Positions 12,441-24,644 of a DNA stretch of 64,000 bases are shown piece by piece. The notes below the pieces were generated by a model, which saw only the letters and a list, made by a program, of their open reading frames with translations, had not been told where the DNA came from and did no database searches. Made by a program: the position numbers and the translations under genes. Source of the stretch: Kingdonia uniflora (taxonomy: Eukaryota > Streptophyta > Magnoliopsida > Ranunculales > Circaeasteraceae); NCBI GenBank assembly GCA_014058105.1, contig JACGCM010000940.1:248001-312000 (forward strand), in the 5' to 3' direction. Position 1 is the first letter of the stretch, and each line of letters opens with the position of its first letter.

Positions 12441-12498
12441 TAGCAAGATTCTATGAGATTTTTTTTACTAACAGATTTACATTAAATAGATCGCTGAG

Positions 12499-13155
12499 TT
12501 GACCGACAAAGTCAAAGGATACGATGAATTGTTCAACCAAATCAACCACTTTAGGGAGTCAATTGCTTCAGGTACTCTCCGAATCCCAACCCAACAGGTA
12601 ATGACGATGAATTCGCCACCGACGGAGATTTTGTCGCCTATTTACGACGACTATCACGAAGTTGTCGAAGTTACAAAACAGACAGAAATTAGGATCGGAA
12701 AGGCTGCTAGTTTGAAATTCCTAAACGGTGTAATCATCAACGATTTGCAAGTGAAAGAAACCTCACACATGTCCAACCAGACTCTCAGAAATTGTACTTT
12801 CACACAAGATTATGAATTTTCCCCAGACAATTATTGGGACAAACCCCTAATATTTGACGAATATCCAGATGATGTTATTCATAAAGAGTTTGTTGACCCA
12901 TTTTGGGAGGGTTTTCTCGCGAGTTTCGAGAAGCGCATCACAATATTTTATTCAGTTTTGGGCATCAATCGGCGTAAGAATATTAGTGACAACATGGTAC
13001 CCCCGCTCTTGGGTACGACCTTGGGTTGCAGTAAATTTTGCCGTAGAATTCAAAGTTTGAAGATGGGTAGGCCGCATCAAAGAGTTCCAAGTTCCGTGAT
13101 GTTTCAAAATTTGTCAATTTCGTGGTCAAAATCTTCTGAAGACGGAGGGATTTGA
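12499..13155 (+). CDS. ORF inside the small LTR element, unknown function
   Basis: A 218-codon open frame fills most of the interior and stops two bases inside the 3' LTR. The N-terminal part includes YDELFNQINHFRESIASG, and the middle is acidic (DKPLIFDEYPDDVIHKEF). No zinc knuckle, protease or polymerase motif is present. The last third (after about residue 165) looks degraded, since an overlapping frame is also open. It may be a relic of a larger polyprotein kept for RNA packaging, or simply neutral. Not recognised. Confidence 0.35.
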   Translation: MTDKVKGYDELFNQINHFRESIASGTLRIPTQQVMTMNSPPTEILSPIYDDYHEVVEVTKQTEIRIGKAASLKFLNGVIINDLQVKETSHMSNQTLRNCTFTQDYEFSPDNYWDKPLIFDEYPDDVIHKEFVDPFWEGFLASFEKRITIFYSVLGINRRKNISDNMVPPLLGTTLGCSKFCRRIQSLKMGRPHQRVPSSVMFQNLSISWSKSSEDGGI

Positions 13156-13434
13156 TGTGAATCATCTTTCATGATCGTTTCTCACATGTCAACATACTAC
13201 TTATATTTATGTTATTTTGATTTAAGCCTCTCTGCTAGAGATGCTTAGTAGGTTTTAGGGAGTTCTTAATTAACCAGCACAAAGTTAAGATGGTATTTTT
13301 CCCAGTTTCTAGAATATTCATAATTAGGGTTTCTACCCCCTTATGTTCTATAAAAGGGAGGCTAGGTTCTCTATTTTAATTAGAGTTGTTAAAGTTCATG
13401 ATTTTAAGTAAATTTAGTTGAAGTTTCGGTTTAA
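13153..13434 (+). repeat. 3' LTR of the small retroelement, left part
   Basis: Matches 12024-12300 closely from TGATGTGAATC to ggtttaa, where the CACTA terminus begins. Its continuation resumes at 30476. Confidence 0.9.
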
Positions 13435-13632
13435 CACTACAAGAAAAAACACATATAATAGCGTTGGAAAAACGTTATCAAAAGCTGCAATTGCATTTTT
13501 TTACTGCTCTATTCTCCCATGCTATCATTTTTACAATAGCGTTTTTTTGAGCACTATTAAATAATATCATTTGAGCAACGCTTTCAATTTATTTTAGATG
13601 GTATTTAGAGAATGTCATAGTTAACTTTCTAT

Positions 13633-13955
13633 AGTAAGGCTATAATGCTATCTAATGTCTTTTCCATAACGTTTATCTAATGTTATCTATTATCTTTTCC
13701 ATAGTGTTTGTGTAGTGCTATATATTGTCTTTTCCACAGCGTTTGTCTAATGTTATCTATTGTTTTTTCCATAACATTTATCTAATGTTATCTATTGTAT
13801 TTTCCATAACGTTTGTGTAGTGCTATCTATTGTCTTTTCCATAACATTTTTCTAAGGCTATTTATTATCTTTTTCATAGCATTTTTCTAATGTTATCTAT
13901 TATCTGTACTATAACGTTTGTCTAATGTTATCTATTATCTGTACCATAGTATCTT
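13633..13955. repeat. 35-bp subterminal tandem repeat of the CACTA
   Basis: About nine contiguous units of about 35 bases, consensus near taatgttatctattgtct then tttccataacgtttgtc, with no spacers. Such subterminal repeats are the transposase-binding region in En/Spm-type elements. Confidence 0.8.
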
Positions 13956-14084
13956 CAAATGCTATATTTACTCAACAAATTAGTAGTAGAAAATAATTAT
14001 AATGTTCAATAAACACTATCATTAATACTTTCTAAATTACAAAAATGAAATTAATATTTCATCAAATAAATAAAAGTCACAGGT

Positions 14085-15206
14085 TGATGTGAGAAAAACT
14101 CAGTCTTTAAATACCCCGCTCAAAACTACGGGTATCGTAATATAATAAGGGTAAGCGGGAGTCGGATCTACGGGGAGTAAACATATTAAAAATATAATTT
14201 CCTAATTAACTAATAAACGAATCTAAACTAATTTTGATAAAAGGGTTTTGATCTAAAACATAAATCTAAATTACTAACTTTCGGTACGATTATAAGAAAA
14301 AGAACCTAGGCTTTGAATCACCTTCGACTTAGTTTACTAAAAGATATGAAAACGGTAGCTTCTATCTGCACGTAATAGCCATGGCTAGATCTATTAGGGT
14401 CTAAGATCTAGGGTTTGTGGCTAAAACCCTAAGTAAGATCTTCGTTGTTCATGGACAATCGGATCTAGGGTTTATAAACTCCTTTCCATGGCTGGGTGGA
14501 GAGTATTAACTCTAGTGATCTAGAATTCCTTTTGAGTGTGAAAACAATCGAATATGGTTAATTAAACATCTTCCTCATATCTATAGTAACTTAGAGTTTT
14601 CATGGCTAGATCAACTCATCGTAACTTCAAATCAGAGAATTGAAGATTAATTCTAGATCTAAACTACTATTAACATCAATTTAGCTCACTTCACCGGAGG
14701 TTCAATCCTTAGCCTAAGCTAAGGAGATTAGCTCTCCATTAATGGTGTTGATCACAGCTTAAATTAAACGTATAAAATAAAAGAGAGAGAAAGAGAAAGA
14801 TACTAAAAAATGCAAGCTTTATTCCTTCCTGAGATTGAGATGTATAAAATACATAGAATTGCTCTCATATTTATAGGAGATAGGAGAGACTTATTTACAA
14901 TTCTAAAACTCTATCAGATAAAGATAAATCTTATCTCATGTTAATCCTTGTAGAGTCCATCGTCTTTATTCCATGGAGAAAACCTATAAGTATATTGAAT
15001 GTAGGCATCTTCCTTGTGCCTGAGAGACTGTTGGAGATGCTTCAACTGTTTATACCTTCTATTAGATGTATTTTTCTACTTATTAGCTCTAACAGTGATA
15101 AGTGCCTGAAAATAAGAAAATGCTACTAACATTAATAATTAATAAATTAGGATTAACAAAATGATACTTTTAGGCCCATTAATCCTGCGTATTTCTACGT
15201 CTATCA
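14085..15206 (-). repeat. gypsy 3' LTR (minus strand)
   Basis: 1122 bases, TGATG... to ...TCTATCA on the plus strand; pairs with 23523-24644 at high but not perfect identity, so insertion is not very recent. Confidence 0.93.
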
Positions 15207-16604
15207 AATACCCCCGAACTTACCATTTTGCTCGTCCCGAATAAAATAAAGAAATAAAATTAAACTAAGAAAGGACTCGCGATTGCATTTAGCGTATGCA
15301 ACAAGCCGTTAAACCCCCAGGTGTCTCTGGTGGACGAACGTTGTCTTGTGAGGGTTTATAGTGACTATACCCACAAAAATCAATAATGACATTATTGCAA
15401 TTCTAAATAACAAGTGACTCATTTCCTGTCAATTTATCCTATTTAGTTATGACAAAAATATGCAAGCAGGAAATTCATTAAAACCTTTAATTCCCTGAGT
15501 ATACCATAGAATATATTGTACTTATCCGACACTAGAGATACTACCTCATGATTAGAAAGAAATTCAAGTATTTTACCAGATATATCTGAGTATATTGTGA
15601 AGATAGTTTTATTGCTTAATACATTGTCTAGAATTATTGAGTCAGTGTATGGTAGCCAAGTACTTACTGGAATAAATTCAACGGTCAGTTTGACAAGTGC
15701 CTTAGTCAATTTTACTCCCCGGTATCTTATTTTTTATAGCCTTTTTGAGTACATTACTTCTTAGTAAAGCCTCCGTAATAAGGAGTTTTCGGTCGACAAT
15801 CCCCGCCAGCTGACTAAGGTTGACGGAGTTTTGTTCCCCTTCGTGACCTAGACTCAGGATTCTCACAAGTAATATTTTTCCTGCTCTTTTTACATAGTTC
15901 ATGGTCATACTCAAGATTGGTGATAATTTTTCCTCTTTCAGTTCTTAATCATGCGAGTAGCCTTGTAGCGTAAAAGTTTTAGGAGTAACTTTGGCTTCTT
16001 CTTTTCTTTCAGGAATAAACTTATTCTTAGGCAGTTGTCTCTCTTGGAGCGAATTATTCCTAACATAAATACTAGATTTCCCTAAAACTGGTCAATAACC
16101 TATCGAATGCATCAATTACAAAACTATAGTGAAGTGTAAGTTTTCAAAATATACCACGTTAACTTGAATTGTCGCTAATTAAAATATAGTACATCTAACT
16201 TAAGATGGTGTAAAAATATTTTAGTGTATACTTATAAACTTTTAAGTTCTTGGTTTCTTTTTAGATTTATTCGGGTTTCCCACCCAATATTTATGTCAAA
16301 ATAAATTCAGTCTAAATGTTGAAAATTTATCAAAAGTACATCATAAATTGCCAAGAGTGTCATTATTTCACTTTTCTTCAAAAAAAATATTTAAAAAATG
16401 ATTTTCCTACCCCCAAACTTAAATGAAATATTGCCCCTAATATTAGAGAAGAAAAAAAAATGGAAAGGAAAATTAGAATTTCTCACCTGAATGTGTCGTG
16501 GGTTGCCTCTCAGAAAGCGCTAAGTTTATCGTCTTCAGCCAGATAAAACTCTCGTACACCCAAACGTATGTGAAGTCAAGGAATTATTCGGGGATGGGCA
16601 TTTC
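15207..16604 (-). other. gypsy 3' untranslated region with PPT
   Basis: A purine-rich tract (minus ...GTTCGGGGGTATT) abuts the 3' LTR at 15207-15220. Athila relatives can carry an env-like ORF here. The two short minus-strand frames at 15443-15914 show no signal peptide or membrane pattern that I can support as env. Otherwise nothing recognised. Confidence 0.55.
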
Positions 16605-17580
16605 CTTGTATTTGGGCTCGCAAAGATCTATATCAAGGAATTTTTTTAAAGGGATTGTCTCGAGATAAGGTTTAAGACGTTGGCCATTGACGTTAAAAGT
16701 TTTCCTAGTATGATAATTTTTTACTTCAGCCCAACAATTTTGGTGTATGCTTAGGACTTCAAACGGGCCATGCTAACGGGTTTGTAATTTTCCAGGAAAA
16801 AGACGTAATTTTGAGTTAAATAAAAAGACATTTTGTCCTGGTGTAAAAACTTTTTGGACTATATGTTTATCATGATATGTTTTGGTCTGATCCTTATATA
16901 TTTTAGCATTATTGTACGCCACTTATCTTATTTCTTCTAACTCACTTTGTTGAAGTTTTTGATGAAGTCCTGCTGCGTCTATTTGAAAATTAAATCTCTT
17001 AATTGCCCAGTAAGCTTTATGTTATAATTCCATAGGCAAGTGACAAGCTTTGCCAAAAATACATCTATAAGGTGGCATTCCAATCAGGGTTAATTAAGCA
17101 GTTCGATAGGCCCAAAGAGCATCATTAAGACGGATGGTCTAATCTTTACGATCTAGTCGAACAGTTTTCTCTAAAATTCTTTTAATTTTCTGATTTGAAA
17201 CCTCTACTTGCCCACTTGTCTGTGGATAATATGGGGTGGCAACTTTATGAGTAATGTCATATTTGTGCATAAGACTTTTAAAATAACGGTTACAAAAATA
17301 AGTTCCACCGTCACTTATAATTGTACGAGGTGTACCAAATCGGACTAAAATATTATCGTTTAAAAAGTTAATTACGACAACGTGATCATTTATCTGACAT
17401 GGTACAGCTTCTACCCATTTATAAACATAGTCAATTGCCACTAAGATCCACAAATAGCTATTAGATACCGGAAATGGGCCCATAAAGTCAATGCCCCAGA
17501 CATCAAAAATTTCAACCTCTAAAATGTTGTTAAGAGGCATCTCATCCCTATGACCCATGTTGCCAACCCTTTGGCAACGG
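16605..17580 (-). pseudogene. gypsy integrase core and C-terminus
   Basis: Core 17139-17558: [13 protein letters not shown] (first D), [10 protein letters not shown] (second D), [12 protein letters not shown] (E), so the D,D,E triad is present. The tail continues to about 16605 through DALWAYRTA, GKACHLPMEL, AYWAIKRFNF, HDKHI, LFPGKLQ and a GPFEV module. Stops interrupt the tail. Integrates element cDNA; not functional here. Confidence 0.88.
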
Positions 17581-17780
17581 TCACATCATGAACAATGGTC
17601 GTAAGTGTTCTTAAATAAAGTAGGCCAATAGAAACCACATTGAAGTACTTTATTAGCTGTTCTACAGGGCCCAAAATGACCACCATCATCAAGTAGACTT
17701 TTTAAAAAATTTGAAATGTTATTTTCATGGACAGAACGGGGAATTACTAGATCAGCGCCAACTTTAAATAAATAGGGATC

Positions 17781-18566
17781 CTACCAAACAAATCGTCTAG
17801 AGATTGTTTCAAATCTCTTTTTATCTTGTCTACTCAAATCTGGTGGTATGTACCCTGCGGCTAAGTAATTTGTAATATCGGCGAACCAGGGTGCCCTATT
17901 AATATTCATTAGCTGTTCATCGGGAAAATGCTCAGAAATAGGAAGGTCTTCGTTAATGTGGTCGACTATCAAACGCAACAAATGGTCGACAACAACGTTT
18001 TCTTTCCCTTTTTTATCACTTATTTCGAGGTCAAATTCTTGGAGTAAAAGGATCCAATGGATAAGACGTGGTTTAGCATCCTTTTTATGAAGAAGATATC
18101 GAAGGGCTGAATGGTCAGAGTACACAATGACTTTTGACCCTAAAATGTATGACCAAAATTTTTCTAACGCGAAGACGATGGCTAACAACTCTTTTTCAGA
18201 CGTCGTATAATTAATTTGAGCATCATTCAGTGTTTTACTCGCATAACAAATGACATGGGGTACTTTTTCAAAATGTTGTCCTAACACGGCACCCACGGCA
18301 TAATTATAAGCGTCACACATAATTTCTAAGGGTAAGGTCCAATCGGGTGGCTCGATAATCGGTGATGTGGTCAATGAGGACTTAAGTGTTTCAAAAGACT
18401 TATAACATTTATCATTAAAATCAAAATGGATGTCTTTAGCAAGTAAATTGCATAAAGGTCGTGAGATTTTGCTAAAGTCTCTAATGAATCGTCGATAAAA
18501 ACCTGCGTGCCCGAGGAATCCGTGAACGTCCTTCACTATTTTATGAGCAGGTAGAGAATAAATCAA
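17781..18566 (-). pseudogene. gypsy RNase H and integrase linker
   Basis: A 261-codon stretch beginning with the RT thumb ([17 protein letters not shown]), then [37 protein letters not shown] and [13 protein letters not shown], the RNase H signature residues. It ends with the linker ([19 protein letters not shown]). A stop separates it from the RT upstream. Confidence 0.88.
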
Positions 18567-18663
18567 ATCATTTTTTTATCAACTTCTATCCCCTTAGATG
18601 ATATCAAATGGTCAAGTACTATTCCTTGATTTACCATAAAATGACATTTTTCTTAATTTAGGA

Positions 18664-19400
18664 TTAGGTTTTCTCTTTACACTGGATCAAGACCAATTTT
18701 AAGTTTATAAGATATTCATCAAATGTGGAGCCATAAATGGAAAAGTCACCCATGAAGACCTCTGAAAACTTTTCTACCATATCTGAGAAAATACTTAACA
18801 TACACCGTTGAAAGGTCGTGGGTGCATTGCATAGGCCAAAAGGCATGCGACGATAGGCAAAAGTTCCAAATGGGTAAGTAAAAGTAGTTTATCTTGGCCT
18901 CCGGGGGCTACTAAAATTTGGTTGTATCCTGAATAACCATCCAGGAAGCAGTAAAATAAATGACCAGCTAAACGTTCTAATATTTGATCCATGAATAGTA
19001 ATGGGAAATGGTCTTTTCGAGTGGATGCGTTTAGCTTTCGGTAATCAATGCAAACTCGTCATCCTGTCTGAGTGCGGGTGGGTACTAGTTCATTGTCTAT
19101 ATTTTTTACGACAGTAATACCTGATTTCTTAGGTGCCACTTGGACTGGGCTTATCCAAGAGCTGTCGGAGATAGAATAAATAATACCCGCATCAAGAAGT
19201 TTCATAACTTCTGCCTTTACTACCTCCTTTATTGGAGGGTTCACACGTCGTTGTGGTTCTCGAGATATTTTGGATCCTTCCTCTAAGTATATCCTATGCA
19301 TAACCACTAATGGGCTTATTACTTTTATATCTTCTAGTGACCATCCAATTACTTCTTTGCGGGTGTCTAGTACGGCAAATAGTTTATTTTCTTGATCGAA
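18664..19400 (-). pseudogene. gypsy reverse transcriptase, active site substituted
   Basis: Motifs in order: KLLDAGIIYSISDSSWISPVQVAPKK, then after a frameshift FCFLDGYSGYNQI (first catalytic Asp kept), MPFGLCNAPTTFQRCM, and FMGDFSIYG where the family has FMDDFSVYG. The first Asp of the catalytic pair is therefore Gly. At least three frames are needed to read the domain. Confidence 0.87.
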
Positions 19401-19796
19401 GTCCAATGAAGATAAAATGATAACAGGAAGAGTTTTGTTAGGCCCTAGGAACCGATATCCTAGATTATCTGGAAGTACTTTAAGATCAAGCTTTGGCGGT
19501 GACACAATAAAAGGAACTGGAGGGTTAGAAGACATAGGAAGTGACTTAAAATTGGGAGTATACCGATGAGGAGTATATGCAGGAGGATTATTTTTAAGAA
19601 CAACTAAAATGTCTTTTAGGATTGACTCGTGAATACCAACGATGTCATCCTCCAGACAATCTTCTAAGAGGTCGTCCCTAGAATGTTCGGAGATAATAGT
19701 ACGTATCATATTACACTCTTCAACAGAATCCTGATATTGCCTCATGGCATTAAAAATGTTCAGTTCCAAGGTCATGTTACCGAATGTTAGGTTCAT

Positions 19797-20120
19797 TATT
19801 CCATTTCTACAATTGATTATAGCATTGGAAGTAGTTAGGAAAGGTTAACCGAAAATAATAGGGATTTGGCCATGGATATTCAAAATCGGTGGTGTATCAA
19901 GGACTACAAAATCTTCTGGAAAGTAAAATTCATTCTCCTTAATTATCACGTCCTCAACAATATCCCCAGGAGTTTTGATAGATCTATCAGCGAGTTAAAG
20001 TTGTATCCTGGTGGGCTTAAGTTCGCCTAAATCGAGGTCCTCATAAACACAAAATGGAATAAGGTTTACACTAGCCCCATGATTAAGGAGGGCTTGCTGG
20101 ATGTAGTGTTTTCCTGTTAC
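19797..20120 (-). pseudogene. gypsy aspartic protease, active site substituted
   Basis: Reads ALLNHGASVNLIPFCVYEDL, where Athila-type proteases have D-x-G-A-S. The catalytic Asp is apparently Asn. Further on are FVVLDTPPILNIHGQIPIIFG and, after a stop, PFLTTSNAIINCRNG. No active protease is expected. Confidence 0.75.
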
Positions 20121-20892
20121 TAAGGGAATGGTAAGGCATCCTGGGTCCTTTGTTTGATCAAAATTTCAAATGGTAGGACAGAGGTAACATGTTCAATACT
20201 AAAGAAATTCTTCCTAACTCTGGTTCTACGTTTCTTTGTACACAATTCCTTAAGGAATTTAGCATATGACGAAACCTGATCGATAGCGTCCAAGAGCGGA
20301 ATGTTAATCCGTACTTGTTTAAATAACTCGAGAATATTTTTCAGGCCTTCGTTCTTTTTGGCAGAAACAAGTCGGTTAGAGAATGGGGCCCTAGGTACAT
20401 AAGTCTTGTCTACTAGGTCTGGTAGAGTTGGAACATGATGTGGCCTAGATGCTAGATTTTCATGGGCTTTTTCCTGCGATTTGGGAACTAAATTGCTCTT
20501 AGTTGGCGGTATAAGGTCTAATCGAGTTTCTATAGTTCTTTTATTTTGAAGGGTCATAACTACTTGAGCAGTTTCAATGTTCTCAGGTGAGCTTTGTTGG
20601 GTATGAACCTCAAAGGTGGCCATTGGGTTAGCAATTGGTTGACTAGGGAATTTTCCCTTTTCTCGTTCACTTAATTGCTTATTATTTGTCCTATTTGGGT
20701 GTCTAGCTTTTGTGTAAAGGCTCCCATTTCTAAAAATTTCCTAGAATTTTGTTGGGTAACCCCCCTAATCTCTGTTATAAACTGTTGGAGTGTGGATTCT
20801 AAACTAACTAGGTGGGCTTGTTTGGTCGGGTATGTTTGATTATGCTTATATGGTAGAAGATTATAACTGGATTGTCCTTGTGGTTGACTCCT

Positions 20893-21850
20893 TCAAGAAA
20901 ATACTGGGTTACTTTGCCAAGGAGATCTACCAAAATTATTTTGGTGTTGTCTCCTTTCATTATCCAAGATAGCATTAACGTGGTTCAGATTAGAATTAAT
21001 TAACTCAGGGAGTTGTGGACACGTGTGTGCATAATGGGTCGGATCATTGCATAAAATGCAGACCCCAGGAATGGATGCTGGTTTAGGGGCCGCTACTTTC
21101 CCTACGGCCATAGCCTCGACTTTACGTGTAAGGGAGTCCAATTGAACTTTTAATTTGAGACTTTCAGGTAATTCAAGGATGCCTCCTTCTCTAATGGGCC
21201 TACGATCACGAGAAGTAAAGTCTCATTGTTGGGATGTCACAGCGTATTTATCAAGAAATGCATATATAGCAGTTTCATCCAAATTTTGGAATTTTTTTAA
21301 GCTACAGGCTTCGATTGATTCACGGGTTGAAAGAGTTAACCCGTGCAGAAAGAATTGGATTAGTCTCCATTTCTCGAAACTATGATGGGGGCACCTTAAC
21401 AATTTTTCCTTAAAACGTTTCCATGCTTCGTTTAAAATTTTCTCCGTCTTCTTGAAGGAAATCAAAGATATCAGATTTTAAAAGGTAAGTTTTTTGCATG
21501 GTGAAAAACTTGATTTTAAACTTCTATTTAAGGGTGTCCCACTTGTCAATTGACTCAGATGGCAGAGAGTTCAACCAACGCTTTGCCTTGTTTTTTAGAG
21601 AGAATGGGAAAAAGAGTAAATATATGTACTCCATTGCTATGTTCTTACATCGAAACATTTGGCAGATAGACTCAAATTCATCGATATGCAAGTATGGGTC
21701 TTGGTTATCAAGCCCATGAAAAGGTGGGATTAGGTTCAAAATCACAGGCTTGATATCGAACTGGGTTGCCATAATTACTGGCAACTTAATACATTTTGGC
21801 GAGTTTTCCAAAATGGGAGCAAATAGCTCTCTTAGTGACTTGTCACCCAT
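20893..21850 (-). pseudogene. gypsy gag with zinc knuckle
   Basis: The capsid part (21524-21850) has FHGLDNQDPYLHIDEFESIC and FPFSLKNKAKRWLNSLP. The second part (21223-21465) has AWKRFKEKLLRCPHHSFEKW. The nucleocapsid knuckle CILCNDPTHYAHTC (C-x2-C-x4-H-x4-C) lies near 21040-21080. Two frameshifts or stops separate these parts. 20120-20623 continues the gag-protease linker. Confidence 0.85.
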
Positions 21851-21899
21851 TGGTTCAGGAAGAAATTTGTTTTCAATTTCAAGGTCTTATATGGCCTGA

Positions 21900-23500
21900 A
21901 GGTCTTCCTGTTGGACTTGGTTAGTTGTATTAGCTGTTTTAGGAATCGGTGGTATATCAATGTGTTGCCTAATCCGATCGTACTTGGCATATACTAATGA
22001 AATGAAATAAAATTACAAAATTCAATGGGAATTTAAACACACAATTTAAGATAAACACATCAACGGTTTTTAAAGTTAAATTAACTAAGTCAATCCTAAT
22101 CTAGATGCTAATCAAACTGGATAGGTCGGGCAAGTGTGTGATTCCTAACACGAAAGCTTCACTAAGCTAACAATGGTCTTAGTGTTTGAGCATCAGTCCT
22201 CACGCCCATGTGCCTCGCCTTATCGTACGTGACTCACACGGAACGGTGACGTCGCTTAACAACCGATGATTCGCGGCGCTTGGCTGAAGTGGTTCCTATA
22301 AATCTGTGTTGGTACCCCGGTCTGGTGCCTCCTAATTCCTTAGGTGATAAAATCCCTTGGAAATATTACTAATAGCTTTTTAAGTTTTAATTAAATTTAA
22401 AGGTCGGGACAGTTAGGAACTTATGATACAAATTTCTCTGTATCCCTAGGTGGGAGGTCCCACTCACTGGAGATTCCTTTGGGTGATGAAATCCTGCGGA
22501 AGAGCCCTAGCGGTTAAAAACCTCTACTATGTTAAGCATGAAGAAAAAATTGAAACACGATAACAGGTCAATCCAAACACAACAAATTTTTTAATTTAAG
22601 AGCAACGTGTATTTGAACAGTCCGCACGACTTACTTTCCTAATGCCGGGGCGGAGCGATGATAAACCCCTTTGATATGTCAAGTTTTAAGAGAAAACCAA
22701 CCTACGGGAAGTGTTTTCCGGTGAAGCTGTGGCCGCCCCTTCACTGAGGGGGAGAAAGAAGGATATGCCCCTTTACTTAGAGGGCACAAGAAGGATTTTG
22801 AGATTAACTTGTCAATAGATTTTGTAAATTCCTCACAATCTCTGAGTACCAACTTTGTGATTATCCTGCAAAACAAGAGAAAACAAATAATAATTAGTGA
22901 ACTTACGACAACAAAAATATAAATTCAAATTTCAAGTTTATTGTAGTCTATGACTTTCTGATTTTCAAATGCGTATATCATTCAGTTCAGCTGAGAGAGA
23001 ATATTAAATAATACCAATTTGGAAAGATAATTCAGAAAGGAAAAACATTGAAGAAGAAAATTCTCTGTAATTTTGCTTCCCTACCGCTCAAAACAACCGA
23101 TTAATGAACAACGGCATTCTTTACTGAGACTTCTTTTACTGTTGTTTCAAAAAGCTGTAACCCTCTAATGGCTAAACAGAAAAATATGATCTATAGCAAT
23201 TTGGAAAGGATTTTGAATTATCTAAAATTTTGTAGAAAACAAATTTCCCAATTGTGAAGTATAGATGGTCAAAACTATAAAACATTTAGGTACACATTAT
23301 TCATTGAAAACTGAGTATGTTTCTTCAAAAATTAATATTTCCGAAACCGTTTATCAAAAAATATTAGGACTAATTTATTCGGAAAGAAATATCAGAGATC
23401 TAAACATGAAAAAAATAAAAATTGGAAAACTTAACAACTTAAAAGAAGAAAATAAATTAGCTAAAATAAAAAAAAATCTATGATTTAATAGACCGTTGCC
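21900..23500 (-). other. gypsy 5' leader
   Basis: Untranslated region between PBS and gag. AT-rich, with short open frames but no recognised coding content. Confidence 0.6.
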
Positions 23501-23518
23501 TCCCCGGCAGCGGCGCCA
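23501..23518 (-). other. gypsy PBS
   Basis: TGGCGCCGCTGCCGGGGA on the minus strand, a few bases from the 5' LTR; typical of Tat/Athila elements. Confidence 0.88.
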
Positions 23519-23522
23519 ATTT

Positions 23523-24644
23523 TGATGCGATAAAAAATTGGTCTTTAAATACCCTACTCAAAACTATGGGTGTCGTAATATAATAAGGGTAAGCGGGGGT
23601 CAAATCCACGGGGATTAAACATATTAAAAATATAATTTCCTAATTAACTAATAAACGAATCTAAACTAATTTTGATAAAAGGGTTTTGATCTAAAACATA
23701 ATTCGAAATTAGTAACTTTCGGCATGATTATAAGGAAAAGAACCTCAGCTTTGAATCACCTCCGACTTAGTTTACTTAAAAATATGAAAATGATAGCTTC
23801 TATCCGCACGTAATAGCCATGGCTAGGTCTATTCGGGTATAAGATATAGGGTTTGTGGCTAAAACCCTAAGTAAGAACTTCGTTGTTCATGGACAATCGG
23901 ATCTAGGGTTTATAAACTTTTTTCCATGGCTAGATGGAGAGTATTAATTCTAATGATCAAGAATTCCCTTTGAACGTGAAAATAATCGAATATGGTTAAT
24001 TCAACATCTTCCTCATATCTATAGTAACTTAGAGTTGTCATAGCTAGATCAACTCTTCGTAACTTCAAATTAGATAATTGAAGATTAATTCTAGATTTAA
24101 ACTACTATTAACATCAATTTAGCTCACTTCACCGGAGGTTCAATCTTTAGCCTAAGCTAAGGAGATTAGCTCTCCATTAATGGTGTTGATCACAGCTTAA
24201 ATTAAACGCATAAAATAAAAGAGAGAAAAAAAGAAAGATACTGAAAAATATAAGTTTTATTCCTTCCTGAGATTGAGATGCGTAAAATACATAGAATTAC
24301 TCTCATATTTGTAGGAGATAGGAAAGACTTATTTATAATTCTAAAACTCTATCAGATAAAGATAAATCTTATCTCATGTTAATCCTTGTAGAGTCCATCG
24401 TCTTTATTCCATGGAGAAAACCTACAAGTATATTGAATGTAGGCATCTTCATTGTGCCTGAGAGAGTGTTAGAGATGCTTCAACTCTTTATACCTTCTAT
24501 TAGATGTCTTTTTCTACTTATTAGCTCCAACAGTGATAAGTGCGTGAAAATAAGAAAATGCTACTAACATTAGAAATTAATAAATCAGGATTAACAAAAT
24601 GATACTTTCATGCATATTAATCCTACGTATTTTTACGTCTATCA
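23523..24644 (-). repeat. gypsy 5' LTR (minus strand)
   Basis: 1122 bases, partner of 14085-15206. On the minus strand it starts TGATAGACGTAAAAATACG and ends TTTTATCGCATCA. Confidence 0.93.

Larger units (their letters stand above)
14085..24644 (-). mobile_element. Ty3/gypsy retrotransposon, Tat/Athila-type, degenerate
   Basis: Minus strand, 10,560 bases, two LTRs of 1122 bases each (14085-15206 and 23523-24644). Target duplications caggt/cagct (one mismatch) lie at 14080-14084 and 24645-24649. The PBS TGGCGCCGCTGCCGGGGA is of the type used by Tat/Athila elements. A PPT precedes the 3' LTR. Order gag, protease, RT, RNase H, integrase is gypsy. Gag style (FPFSLKNKAKRWLNSLP) and integrase tail (KACHLPMEL.HKAYWAIK) also fit that lineage. 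Many stops and substituted catalytic residues make it dead. Confidence 0.93.

Noticed and set aside
13633..13955. Regular 35-base repeats suggesting a CRISPR array
   Set aside because: Units are contiguous and diverged, with no unique spacers, in a plant genome next to a CACTA terminus.
15443..15914. env-like ORF of the Athila-type element
   Set aside because: No signal peptide, transmembrane helix or known env motif; two overlapping short frames only.
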